This document shows positions 23,193-32,700 of a DNA stretch of 62,397 nt, piece by piece. The notes beneath the pieces are model-generated. The model was not told the DNA's origin. It ran no database searches and was given only the letters and a program-made list of their open reading frames with translations. How positions within the stretch are numbered: position 1 is the stretch's first letter; every line of letters starts with the position of its first letter. A program made the translations under genes and the position numbers. Source of the stretch: Methanobrevibacter sp. (GTDB lineage: Archaea; Methanobacteriota; Methanobacteria; Methanobacteriales; Methanobacteriaceae); contig JAGCLR010000143.1 in assembly GCA_017646885.1 (NCBI GenBank), positions 1 to 62,397 of the forward strand, written 5' to 3'.

Positions 23193-24407
23193 ATGATAAC
23201 ACTTGATGTTAAAAATACAAACACATGGACAGTAGTACAAGCAGAAGGATACACCACCACACCAACAAGTATAACAGATACAGGATATGATGTAGGATAT
23301 GGAAACAGATGCTTCTTCTACGAAATTACTCCAGGAACAGAGAAAACATTTATAATTAATTATCATCGAAGTACTGCTACCCTATACTTCGGATTATACA
23401 GATATAATAGTAGTACAAGTTATAACCTCGCACAAATAAATGAAAGAACTGTAAGTGATGCAGGAGGAACAGTAACTAGTGGAGTCCATACAATAATAAT
23501 TGTTACACACAGTGATAAAACAGTAGACTTCTATTATGATGGATTAAAAGTAATAACAAGAGAATTATTTGGAACAAACCCTTATCAAGCGATGGCAATA
23601 AATTACAATCCTGGTAGTACTCAAATAGTTACAGATGTAAAAGTACTTGATTATTGCCTCTCTGAAAACGAAATAAAATCAAACTGCATAATTAAAACAT
23701 CTAACATGGCAAACGGTCAATCCAATCTCCCAACATACCCATACAACTACATCGACAAAGAATATCTAGAAGGAAAATGTATTGTTAAAACAAGATATAT
23801 GGAAAATGACCAATATATAGCCGATGGACCAGTATTCAGCAATTTAAATATCAGCAAAAGAACTCCAAAAGTAGGAGACACTTCCACAAACGATGAATGG
23901 GAAAATATAACTTACACCCATGAATTAACAGGAACTAAACCCACATCATCTGACGGAAAAATCATAAACAACGGAAGAGAGGGTGCTGAAGGAATGTTGT
24001 GGCTGGAAAAAATACCTATAGGTTCGGTTTTAAGAATAAAAACAAGTAATCCTGGAAGATATTACCAACAATTAAAGCTCCTTCTTTCTGATTCATATGA
24101 TTCATTTGGTGCAGTGATGGGAAAGATACTGGTGCAAGACGGTATTATACGTTATGAAGATATAGCGAATACTCGTCTTACCATATATTTTGAAGAAAAC
24201 ATATCCAATAATGCCCAAACATGGGAAATAAAAACATACACCACAGGCGAAACGACAGTCAAAAGAGGTTCGGAAACATGGTCTTTCCAACTGGAACATT
24301 TACATACTGGTTGTTATTGTGTCTTAAATGATTGTGATATTGATTCAATTGAATGGGATTGGATTTCTGATGAGATTCCAGAAACCATCGTGGATGGTAA
24401 TGATTAA
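23193..24407 (+). CDS. lectin-like beta-sandwich fibre protein
   Basis: 404 residues, all-beta in appearance. Residues 1-160 resemble a concanavalin-like fold (KTVDFYYDGLKVITRELFG, MAINYNPGSTQIVTDVKVLDY), and a second similar region spans about 215-400. Between are two related short segments (CIIKTSNMANGQ and CIVKTRYMENDQ), an internal repeat. GGGAGGAC precedes the ATG. It closes the fibre cluster inserted between connector and head-completion genes; host-cell sugar binding is inferred. Confidence 0.65.
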   Translation: MITLDVKNTNTWTVVQAEGYTTTPTSITDTGYDVGYGNRCFFYEITPGTEKTFIINYHRSTATLYFGLYRYNSSTSYNLAQINERTVSDAGGTVTSGVHTIIIVTHSDKTVDFYYDGLKVITRELFGTNPYQAMAINYNPGSTQIVTDVKVLDYCLSENEIKSNCIIKTSNMANGQSNLPTYPYNYIDKEYLEGKCIVKTRYMENDQYIADGPVFSNLNISKRTPKVGDTSTNDEWENITYTHELTGTKPTSSDGKIINNGREGAEGMLWLEKIPIGSVLRIKTSNPGRYYQQLKLLLSDSYDSFGAVMGKILVQDGIIRYEDIANTRLTIYFEENISNNAQTWEIKTYTTGETTVKRGSETWSFQLEHLHTGCYCVLNDCDIDSIEWDWISDEIPETIVDGND

Positions 24408-24422
24408 TCAAAGGAGAAGTAT

Positions 24423-24638
24423 ATGATGGAAAAAACGCAACGGTATTATATTCTTCGCTTGGTTAAACTCATAATTTTATGGTCTATTCTTATCACCATC
24501 ATGTTTGCCTGTTTAATCAGAGATTGCACCAAGGTGGATTATTTGTATATATTGGTTGATTCAATACTTCTTTTTACTGACTTATACATGATATGGTTCA
24601 CATACAAACGAATAAAAGAAGAATTAGATGAGGCGTGA
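24423..24638 (+). CDS. two-helix membrane protein inside the head-tail module
   Basis: 71 residues with transmembrane segments at about 11-29 (LVKLIILWSILITIMFACL) and 39-58. It is an odd neighbour for virion genes. It might be a holin, or a protein that tethers assembly to the membrane. AAGGAG lies upstream of the ATG. Confidence 0.6.
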   Translation: MMEKTQRYYILRLVKLIILWSILITIMFACLIRDCTKVDYLYILVDSILLFTDLYMIWFTYKRIKEELDEA

Positions 24639-24642
24639 TTGA

Positions 24643-25137
24643 ATGCCTGGCTGGTATGGACATGATATTGATTTACAAGTAGATACTAGTGGTTTGAGAG
24701 CAAATATTGACCTAGCATCTCCATGTGATGTACTAGCTGTCGAAGTGAATGCTGACCTTGCAGAAATAGGAGCAAAAGCAAACGCTGGAAAAAGCAGTAT
24801 TATTAGTGAAATTGCTGAAGCGAGTCGAGATACGCAGGTACAGGCACTTACCAGTTATGGAAGTAATAAAACTGGTACATTAGCTGGAAGTATTACACCA
24901 GAAGTTAGTGGAAGCCACGCACACGTAGGTACTGATTTATTCTATGCAGAATATGTTCATGATGGTCGTGGAAGTGTTTCTGCTGGTGAAGGAGTATTGC
25001 ATTTCTTTAATGATGGTGAAGAAGTGTTTGTTAAAAGCGTAGGTCCTAGTTCACCAAGACCATATACTGACGATACAGGAATGTTGGATATGAGAATTGA
25101 AGAAATCATGAATAGTTTCATGGAGTCAATATTATGA
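24643..25137 (+). CDS. HK97 gp10-like head-tail joining protein
   Basis: 164 residues. The pattern (helical start, then TGTLAGSITPEVSG..AHVGTDLFYAEYVHDG near 84-115 and a SSPRPYTDD end) matches HK97 gp10/XkdI-type minor tail or head-closure proteins. It overlaps the next gene by 4 bases, the usual gene order before tail terminator and sheath. Confidence 0.78.
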   Translation: MPGWYGHDIDLQVDTSGLRANIDLASPCDVLAVEVNADLAEIGAKANAGKSSIISEIAEASRDTQVQALTSYGSNKTGTLAGSITPEVSGSHAHVGTDLFYAEYVHDGRGSVSAGEGVLHFFNDGEEVFVKSVGPSSPRPYTDDTGMLDMRIEEIMNSFMESIL

Positions 25138-25733
25138 ATAAAAAAGAAGGTTGTGAATGGTTAGAAAGCCATGTAACAATCCATAATCTTCTTGTCAAAG
25201 CACAGGAAGTCGATGAAGAATTAGAAAAGTGTTCTATTCAACTCATGGATGGTTCATATTATAATGAAGACATGGAAGAAGTGAATAGAATATATATTGT
25301 CAGAGGCAAGACACAGAATATGCGTAAGAACGCTACAATAAACTCACACATGTACATAGCACATATAGAAATAATCATACGAACCAGTAAGTTTGACGTA
25401 CCGACAGCAACACGTACACTAAATAGTCTTGCCAGATGTGTAGATGCTTATATAAATATAAGCAATATTGGTGCTTTCTGTTATCTTTATCAGATAGTAC
25501 CAATGTATGATAACAATGGATTACTTCATGAATACAGATTAGTATATTACTGTCATGAAGTACAAGAACTCGAAAATTACCCAAAACTTTGTAAAAATTT
25601 AGAACTATTTCTTAAAATTACAAGTAGTATTCGTGGCGAGAATGAAATACAAAGAGATTTTCCTCTAAGTATAGACTCTCACGAAGAAGATAAATTATTT
25701 GATTATGATAATATACCTTTCGGAGGAGGTTAA
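25134..25733 (+). CDS. tail terminator/completion-like protein
   Basis: 199 residues between a gp10-like gene and the sheath gene, where tail terminators lie. The middle (RGKTQNMRKNATINSHMYIAHIEIIIRT, LVYYCHEVQELE) has the beta-strand pattern of that group, but sequence support is weak. Its last bases contain the GGAGGAGG ribosome site for the sheath gene. Confidence 0.55.
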   Translation: MNKKEGCEWLESHVTIHNLLVKAQEVDEELEKCSIQLMDGSYYNEDMEEVNRIYIVRGKTQNMRKNATINSHMYIAHIEIIIRTSKFDVPTATRTLNSLARCVDAYINISNIGAFCYLYQIVPMYDNNGLLHEYRLVYYCHEVQELENYPKLCKNLELFLKITSSIRGENEIQRDFPLSIDSHEEDKLFDYDNIPFGGG

Positions 25734-25740
25734 GATAAAT

Positions 25741-27441
25741 ATGACATTTCCATTAAATTTTGGAACAGATATTAAAACAAGAGTTGTATTAAGCAACGAA
25801 ACTTCACACACGTCAATAACTCAAGGTATGGCTGGAAAAGTAGGAGTTATTGGAGCATTTCCAACCGACAGGACAGATGTAGTAGCAGTAAGTAGTTACC
25901 CAGAGTTTCTTTCAGAATACAATTTAAAATCAACAAAACAGGAAGACCAGTACGACGGAATGAGAGCTTTAAAATACATTTTTATGACTCAATTTCCAAA
26001 TATTCCAGGAGCAACCAGCGTAACATGCGTAAATATAAACGGAGTCTATTCTCCAGAATCAGATTTAACAGTAGAAGCTAATGATTCTGTTGTTACTATG
26101 AAGGCTGATGTAGAAAATAGAATAGCTGAATTAAATAGTAAAATAGCCACAAAAAAACAAAGAAAACAAACCTTACAAAACAAAACCAATAAAACACCAG
26201 AAGAAACAGCAGAACTTGCTGGTCTTGGAACAGAAGAACCAAATAATTCTGGTGAGTATGTTGGTGAAATAGGTGCACTTGCAAAAGAAAGAGATACTTT
26301 AGTAGAAAGTTTAGCAACATTTAACCAATTGGTAGACAAATATGTGGAAGAAGGTATTGCTCGAATATCAGCAGATAGACATCTAACATTCAACAAACTA
26401 AAAACAGCTTTAACCCAATTAGCTGAAGAAGACCTTGATTTATTATTCATCAGTTCTAATTTATGGGATTGTACTGAAGGTTTTGATGGTGATGATGACG
26501 AAGATGTTGATAGCAAAGGTCAAGCAAGACATATTGGAATAGTGTATGAATATATTCTTAATTTTATTAATGAAGGATTCAGCAGTCATCACCCAATATC
26601 ATATATTGGTCAGATAAGCACCAAAGCACAAAGTGATATAGATACATTTAAAAACAACGGTGGTTTAGGAACAGGGCTTATCAATGTAGAAGGTAACGGT
26701 GAACTTCCAGTTTATGATAAAGATGAAGGAAAATGGGATTTCTCAAAAGTAAATTCCAATGATGATTGGGGGGCAAAACAAATCGCAAGTATGTTTACCA
26801 ACCCAATGAACGAATTAAGTACTTGTGGGTTATATTTCCAAAATGCAACAATAAACGATGAAGCAGTAGGTCCTATGGAAGTATCTGCACACATATGTGG
26901 TTGGATTGCTGGAATGAGAGTGCATCAAGACATTACATATCAAACAATTCCAGGATTGACCCAATTAGGTCCAAAAAACTCTGGAGAAATTTACTTCGGA
27001 GAAAAAGATGCTGGAACTATATTAAACAACTATGGTATTCAAATAATCAAACCTAAAAACAGATTGGATAAAACATATTACGTAAACAACAGTATAATGC
27101 CAAGTGGTTGGCACACAAACCATGTCAGAAGCGTAATGTATTTACTCAAAAAATACGCATTTGAAGCAGGTTTAGGTATAAACAACTTCACAGCAAATGT
27201 AGAAGCATTCAGAGCATCATTAGAAGCAGTCAGTAAAGAAGTGTTAAATGAAAACGAACTGATAAGAAGTATTGCTATAGGTGATTTAAAAGTAATTAAC
27301 AATTACCATATATTCGTACCTATCGATATTATACTAGCTGGTGTGGTAACCAAGATTAGTGTTGGAGTAAGTATGGCTCTTGATGAAACAGGAACAGCTG
27401 GAGCAACACAAACAACAACTGGATACAGTTTCTTTTATTAA
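25741..27441 (+). CDS. contractile tail sheath protein
   Basis: 566 residues. The N-terminal MAGKVGVIGAFPTDRTDVVAV segment and the C-terminal GWHTNHVRSVMYLLKKYAFE...IHVFVPIDIILA-like region are typical for phage sheath proteins. A central helical insertion (about residues 115-205, Lys/Glu-rich) is probably an exposed domain. The ATG at 25741 is used because GGAGGAGGT lies 10 bases upstream. The presence of a sheath identifies a myovirus-type tail. Confidence 0.9.
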   Translation: MTFPLNFGTDIKTRVVLSNETSHTSITQGMAGKVGVIGAFPTDRTDVVAVSSYPEFLSEYNLKSTKQEDQYDGMRALKYIFMTQFPNIPGATSVTCVNINGVYSPESDLTVEANDSVVTMKADVENRIAELNSKIATKKQRKQTLQNKTNKTPEETAELAGLGTEEPNNSGEYVGEIGALAKERDTLVESLATFNQLVDKYVEEGIARISADRHLTFNKLKTALTQLAEEDLDLLFISSNLWDCTEGFDGDDDEDVDSKGQARHIGIVYEYILNFINEGFSSHHPISYIGQISTKAQSDIDTFKNNGGLGTGLINVEGNGELPVYDKDEGKWDFSKVNSNDDWGAKQIASMFTNPMNELSTCGLYFQNATINDEAVGPMEVSAHICGWIAGMRVHQDITYQTIPGLTQLGPKNSGEIYFGEKDAGTILNNYGIQIIKPKNRLDKTYYVNNSIMPSGWHTNHVRSVMYLLKKYAFEAGLGINNFTANVEAFRASLEAVSKEVLNENELIRSIAIGDLKVINNYHIFVPIDIILAGVVTKISVGVSMALDETGTAGATQTTTGYSFFY

Positions 27442-27454
27442 AGGAGGTTAAATA

Positions 27455-27856
27455 ATGGCAAAAACTAGAACATTATACAAAACAGATGTTTACATAAACA
27501 AAGTACCTATAGGCTGGACAAAAGAAATCAGTTTCGAAGCTGATTACGGAAATAATCAAGAACCGACCCATAGTGGTAGAATGACGAGAAACAGCAGATT
27601 CCCAGGCTGTGAAATAACAATCAACAAATTAACCAAGTTTGACCCTGTTGAAGAAAACGCTGTTCTCGGAGCAATCGATGTTCTGGCAGAAAGAGGTGGA
27701 ACAGTAACAATGATTACCAAAGAACCTCTCGGAACATTAGTAATCAACGCTTATGGATGCAGACCAGATAGTGAAGAATGGACAAACGAAGCAGATGAGT
27801 TCCTCGAAACAGAATTTAGTCTACAAGGCGAAGAATGGGAAAGAGAGTTTAGATGA
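27455..27856 (+). CDS. tail tube protein
   Basis: 133 residues, 13 bases after the sheath gene, with AAGGAGG before the ATG. The pattern (VYINKVPIGWTKEISFEADYGNN, GCEITINKLTKFDP, TLVINAYGC, FSLQGEEWEREF) fits XkdM-type tube proteins that stack as hexamers inside the sheath. Confidence 0.88.
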   Translation: MAKTRTLYKTDVYINKVPIGWTKEISFEADYGNNQEPTHSGRMTRNSRFPGCEITINKLTKFDPVEENAVLGAIDVLAERGGTVTMITKEPLGTLVINAYGCRPDSEEWTNEADEFLETEFSLQGEEWEREFR

Positions 27857-27975
27857 GTCCATTAACATTAGATGGCAAAAAAATAATAATATCTGTCAAA
27901 GATGAAAACAACAAAATTAAAAAAATAGAATGTGATAATTTACACAAAGCATTATTATATGTAAGAAGTAAATAA
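27853..27975 (+). CDS. 40-residue hypothetical protein after tube gene
   Basis: Overlaps the tube stop by 4 bases (ATGA), so is translationally coupled. The product, MSPLTLDGKKIIISVKDE.., looks like a small beta-rich protein ending in a helix. Conserved spacing and coupling support that it is real; the role is unknown. Confidence 0.5.
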   Translation: MSPLTLDGKKIIISVKDENNKIKKIECDNLHKALLYVRSK

Positions 27976-28009
27976 TCACATTTTTTAAACTTTTTTAGGA
28001 GGATAAATA

Positions 28010-28636
28010 ATGAATCAAGAAGAATATGAAAAATTAAAACAGGAATTGGAATCAGAAAAAAACAGAATAACCAGAGAAGTTGTAGAAAAAGCCCCAGAAT
28101 CCGAACAAATAACAAGCGAAGACATAGACAAAATGATAGCGATAAGTGAAACAATAATCACTGATGAAGAAAAAGAAAAAATATTAAACAAAGAAGACGA
28201 AGACAAAGAACAGGCATTGAAAAAATTTGGTGGTAAAACATTAACAAAAGTACCAGAATTAAGTGAGTTCCTTAGAAGCGAAGAACATTTAAGATTAGGT
28301 ACTCATGCAAGAATACCAGTACCATTGGAATTAAACGGACATCCAGTAAAAGTATTCATAAGACCATTAAGTCGAAAAGAATTAATAGAATGCAGAAACA
28401 GAGCAGAAAACAAAGGACATCAAGATGTGGATTATGAAGCAATATTGATGACTTGTACTGATAGTGATGGAAACCCATATACTGAAAAAGACCTTTCAAT
28501 CTTCGGATACGGACACATGCAAACAATAGCAGAAGCAATAATTATAGCAAGTGGTGAAAGTCCAGAAAATACTCAAACTGCCTTAAGAGACCGTTTGATA
28601 GATGAATTTCTCGAAAAATTTACGCCTAAAACCTAG
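28010..28636 (+). CDS. tail assembly chaperone (G-like)
   Basis: 208 residues between tube and tape measure, the position of tail assembly chaperones. The N-terminal 90 residues are a charged coiled coil; the rest (KVFIRPLSRKELIECRNRAE, GEIFGYG-like) resembles XkdN/gpG-type chaperones. Its last 35 bases overlap the next frame, as in chaperone pairs made by ribosomal frameshifting. Confidence 0.72.
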   Translation: MNQEEYEKLKQELESEKNRITREVVEKAPESEQITSEDIDKMIAISETIITDEEKEKILNKEDEDKEQALKKFGGKTLTKVPELSEFLRSEEHLRLGTHARIPVPLELNGHPVKVFIRPLSRKELIECRNRAENKGHQDVDYEAILMTCTDSDGNPYTEKDLSIFGYGHMQTIAEAIIIASGESPENTQTALRDRLIDEFLEKFTPKT

Positions 28637-28817
28637 AGGTAAATGGGCATTCATAACTCAAACATTTTGGGCATCAAATTATGATGCAAATATAATCTTC
28701 CAAAATTACCCAGATTTGACCACGTATCAAGAAATCATACTTCAGATAATGTTTGAACAAATATTAACATTCAAACGAAAACAAAGTAAAGGAAATGTAT
28801 TTCCAATTATACCATAA
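28602..28817 (+). CDS. tail assembly chaperone second frame (T-like)
   Basis: 71 residues in the +1 frame relative to the preceding gene, overlapping it by 35 bases. Trp/Phe-rich (KWAFITQTFWASNYDANIIF), like the T extension of G/GT chaperones. It could be made from its own ATG (weak ribosome site) or by +1/-2 frameshifting within GAAAAATTTACGCCTAAAAC. Which applies cannot be told from sequence alone. Confidence 0.6.
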   Translation: MNFSKNLRLKPRGKWAFITQTFWASNYDANIIFQNYPDLTTYQEIILQIMFEQILTFKRKQSKGNVFPIIP

Positions 28818-28830
28818 GAGGTGAAATATA

Positions 28831-29664
28831 TTGGCAGACGAATTTGATAAATTTCATAAAGAACTGCGAAAAATGATACAAAGTGAAACAAGAGTGGCAT
28901 ATCCAATTATTGGAGTGGTTGTTAATGTAAGTCCAACCAGAGAATATTGTGATGTAGAAACAGACGATGGTGTAATAAGTAATATACCAGCACATGGTAT
29001 GCCAGTAGTTGGAGATAGTGCAATAATTCATTTCATCAACGGAAATTATGAACAACCAGTAGTGGATTGTGCAAGAAGATTACCAACGCCAGAATCAGAA
29101 ATAATGGATATGTATCAAAGCCAGTGTTTCAATTTCCATAATAACGGAGATTTCAGTTTCCAAAAAGAAGGATATGAAGGAGATTTCACACTATGGGATG
29201 GAATAAATGATGACGTTACTGGAAATGATACTTGCTGTAAATTAGAAGAAGGACAACACATTTCATTCACAGTAGATTTGAGTGAATGTAAGAAAGATGT
29301 ATTCAAATTTCAAGCAATGTATAGAGGAATAAGTTATCTTGTAATAAAAGTCGAAGATGTCGATACAGGCGAAACAATAAAGAATTTACCTGTGAATATC
29401 GGCGAAGAATTTGCAGTATGGGGTAGTAAATATGGAAGATATAACTGGGTATACAATAAAGAAGCGTATTTATTGGAAGACCATGAAAAAGTAAAATTCA
29501 CTATAACTAATATGGACGATGAAGAACACGAACGGATAATCAACGGCGTGAGAACCAAAGTCAAAGAACCCATGTTAATCGATGCAATATTAGTTTATGA
29601 GGAAAATTCTGATACTGGCTATTATTATAGTCCAAATGATATGACCACCTTTGTAAAATCATAA
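28831..29664 (+). CDS. baseplate spike-like (gpV-type) protein
   Basis: 277 residues starting at TTG behind AAGAGGTGA. Residues 22-90 read as an OB-fold typical of gpV/gp5-type spikes: IGVVVNVSPTREYCDVETDDG, IPAHGMPVVGDSAIIHFINGN, QPVVDCA. The rest is a beta-sandwich-like domain of unknown role (about 110-275), possibly a carbohydrate-binding module. Located before the tape measure rather than with the hub. Function by analogy. Confidence 0.6.
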   Translation: MADEFDKFHKELRKMIQSETRVAYPIIGVVVNVSPTREYCDVETDDGVISNIPAHGMPVVGDSAIIHFINGNYEQPVVDCARRLPTPESEIMDMYQSQCFNFHNNGDFSFQKEGYEGDFTLWDGINDDVTGNDTCCKLEEGQHISFTVDLSECKKDVFKFQAMYRGISYLVIKVEDVDTGETIKNLPVNIGEEFAVWGSKYGRYNWVYNKEAYLLEDHEKVKFTITNMDDEEHERIINGVRTKVKEPMLIDAILVYEENSDTGYYYSPNDMTTFVKS

Positions 29665-29776
29665 AAAAATAACTCTTTTTTTTACACGAAACAACTCTTT
29701 TTTTAAATAAATTTACTTATTTTAATTATTAATTATAAAAAATTCCAAAAAAACTCACTTCGGACGATGATAAAAA
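29665..29776 (+). promoter_or_regulatory. terminator pair and promoter before tape measure gene
   Basis: Two poly-T signals, each AACTCTTTTTTT, are followed by AATTATAAAAAATT (about 29729-29742), a TATA box for a start near 29760, and the tape measure gene at 29777. The tail genes thus seem to be in two transcripts. Confidence 0.5.
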
Positions 29777-32700
29777 ATGGCTGGAAAATCCCATAATTAT
29801 ACAATGAATTTGAGCATAAAAGCACAAGCTGACGGTATAGGAAAAACCAACAGCGAAATAACCCAACTAAATAACGAAGTAAAAAGATTAGATGGGAAGA
29901 AAATAGACCTAAAAATAAGTTTAGGTAGCAAATTAGGAAAAGAAATAGATTCATTGGTAAAAAGCATAGGAAATATTGAAAAATCTTTAAACAGCATTTC
30001 TTCAAAAGGTTTACAAGGTTTAGAACAGGCTATTGGAAGTGTTGGAAAAAGCACAGATGCTACAGCATCAGCTATAGGCAGTTTACAAAAATCAGTTGAT
30101 GGAATAAGTGCCAGAGGTATTCAAAGTTTAGAACAGGCTGAAAGTTCAGCAATTAAAGGTGCTGAAGATTTAGCAAGTGCGATGGGTCATGTACAAACAG
30201 CATCAGATAGTATAAGTGGTAAAGGATTAGAAAATCTCCAAATGAACGTTTCAAAAACAGAAGATGCTGTTACGGATTTAGCCAGTCAAATGGAAAAATT
30301 AAGCACCACGAGTGGTCTTAGTGATAACTGGAACAACAGTTATGGTGGACGTTATGGTGGAATGCGTTATACAGGACAAGGTAAGGGGTTAAACGACCTA
30401 GTATCATTCATAGGTGGTGGAAAAACTTCTGCTGAATTGACTTATGAAAACGCAATGTCAAAAACAAGAAATATGGCTGTAGCAAAATCATGGATACCAG
30501 AAGGTGGAGTTACTGGATTCGATGCTTACTGGGAATTAGATGAAGCAACAAACAAAAGTTTAATGAGTTTAAACAAATTGGGGGCAGCTACGAACGCTTG
30601 GGCTGCAACGAGTGGTGCTTCAGCAAAAGATATTGCAAACCACGCACAACACCTAGCTGATTTTGGTACAATGGTAATTGGGTTAGGTTATACTGAAGAC
30701 GTAGCAGAAACAGCCGTTATGAAGTTAGCAAGAGGTTTACATGGTACTTTCGCAGCTTTAGACCAATATGGTATCACCAAAGAAAGTTTAGTCTCTACTG
30801 GAAAGTGGAATGGTGATGAAAGCGATTTAGACGGATATATGGAAGCTGTAAGTGAATATTCTCAAAGAATGTCTCAACAGTTAATGAATACGCCAACAGG
30901 TCAAATGGCGACGTTGTCCAAAAGTGCAAGTCTTGGTGGGTATGCTTTAGGTCAAATCGAAGCAGAAATGATGACAAGTGCTGTTAGTGGATATAAGTAC
31001 TGGGATGACAGGATAAGAAGTTTAACAAAAAACATGGGTATTGGTGCTACAGTAAGAGACAATATGGGAAACGCCATTTACAGAAAACCAGAAGAATATG
31101 AAAGAGATGACAAAGGAAATATTCTTTATGACGATAACGGAAATCCTAAAGTCAAAAAATGGAAAAAATATTGGGCAAAAGACGAATACGACCAAAACGG
31201 TAAGAAAACAGGTACTGGCTTATATACCCAAGGTGAAAACGGAGAAGAAGTGAGAGTAGAAAGCCTAGAAGAAGGATTAGCTGAAGGATTCCAAGAAGAA
31301 AAAACAGGATTCAGCTTATCTTCGGCAATAATTCTCGCAGAACAGGCAACTTCAGCATATAGAACATTAAAAGACACAGTATTGGGTACTTTTGCAGAGA
31401 TAAGAGATTTTAGAAGAATAAGACAAGTCGGATTAAGAAACATATTCAAAGGTGACGATTACCAATATATTGATGGAAAATTAGTTAAAACACAAATGGC
31501 TGATGCCTGTAACGAAGCAAGTAAAGGTTGTCCAGCTACAGGAGGAAAAGGTGGTTCTGACAAAGGAAAAAACAAAAGAAAGAAAAGAAGTAGAATTGGT
31601 CGTTTAAGAGACAAAATTGGTCGTAAATTCAATTCATCTATTTCAAACCCAGATTTTAAAGGATATACATCTTCGATAGGTCCTGAAAAGGCACAAAACA
31701 AAAAAACACCATCGGAAAAACATAAAACCAAATTAGCCAAAGAACATGGTTACAAAAAAACCAATAAAAGAGGAGATTATAATTTAAAAAATGCCGTCGA
31801 AGGATTAAATTTACTAGATACTATCGACTCTGGAAGAAAAGACAAAGGAAAACGAAAAGAATACAAAGGAAAAATAGAAGACACCGTTCCTAAAATGAAA
31901 GGTGGAAAAACCATTTCCGAATCAGAAGGCATTAAAAAAGGAAATAGAAGAACTTCAAAAGATGTCGGAACAGGACCTAAAATCAAATCAAACATTCAAA
32001 AAATATGGAACAAACTGTCTCGTGAACTCGAAGAAACTGGACAAATATCTTCAAAAAGCCGTATTGCTGATTTTACAGGTCAATCTTTGGGAAGCAGGTC
32101 TGATTTACCGAATATGAAAACAGGACATATTGACGAATCAAAAAACAAGAAAATAACTCATGGTGAATCACAAGGAGTCAAAAAACGTTTAAAAAACGCT
32201 GACTTAAAAGGAGCTATTGAAAATACTCAACAAATGGGTAAAAAAAGACCTGCTTGGCAAACAAGAGCTACATTAAACGAAAAGAGAAACGCCGAAAAAC
32301 AAGCACAAAGAGACAAAACCAAACCGACGTTTGGAAAAACGCAAAATAAAGTAGGATATTCAACAAGAAAAAATTTAGACAAAGTAAGAAAAAATGATTT
32401 AGCAAAACGAGATTCCAAAAGAAACCAATACGTAAACAAATATGGTGGATATCAAAAAAGGACATTAGGTGCAATTTATGATGTAGGTCAATTAAAAAAC
32501 AAAGCATCGAAATACATAAACGCCAAGAAAAAATTAGTTTCCAGAGAGTGGAATTTAGGAAAATGGGTAGCCGACAGAAATTCTAAATCATGGGGTAAAA
32601 AAGGAAGGCAGTTACCTTATACAGCATGGGACAAAGCAAAATCTGGAGCAAGAAGTGCATACGGTGCATTACCTTTCAGCGACCAAACAAGAAGCACGTT

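Noticed and set aside
26046..26516. Leftward frame of 156 residues inside the sheath gene, and similar long antisense frames elsewhere.
   Set aside because: They are mirror frames of strongly supported genes in low-GC codon usage, without ribosome sites or operon context.
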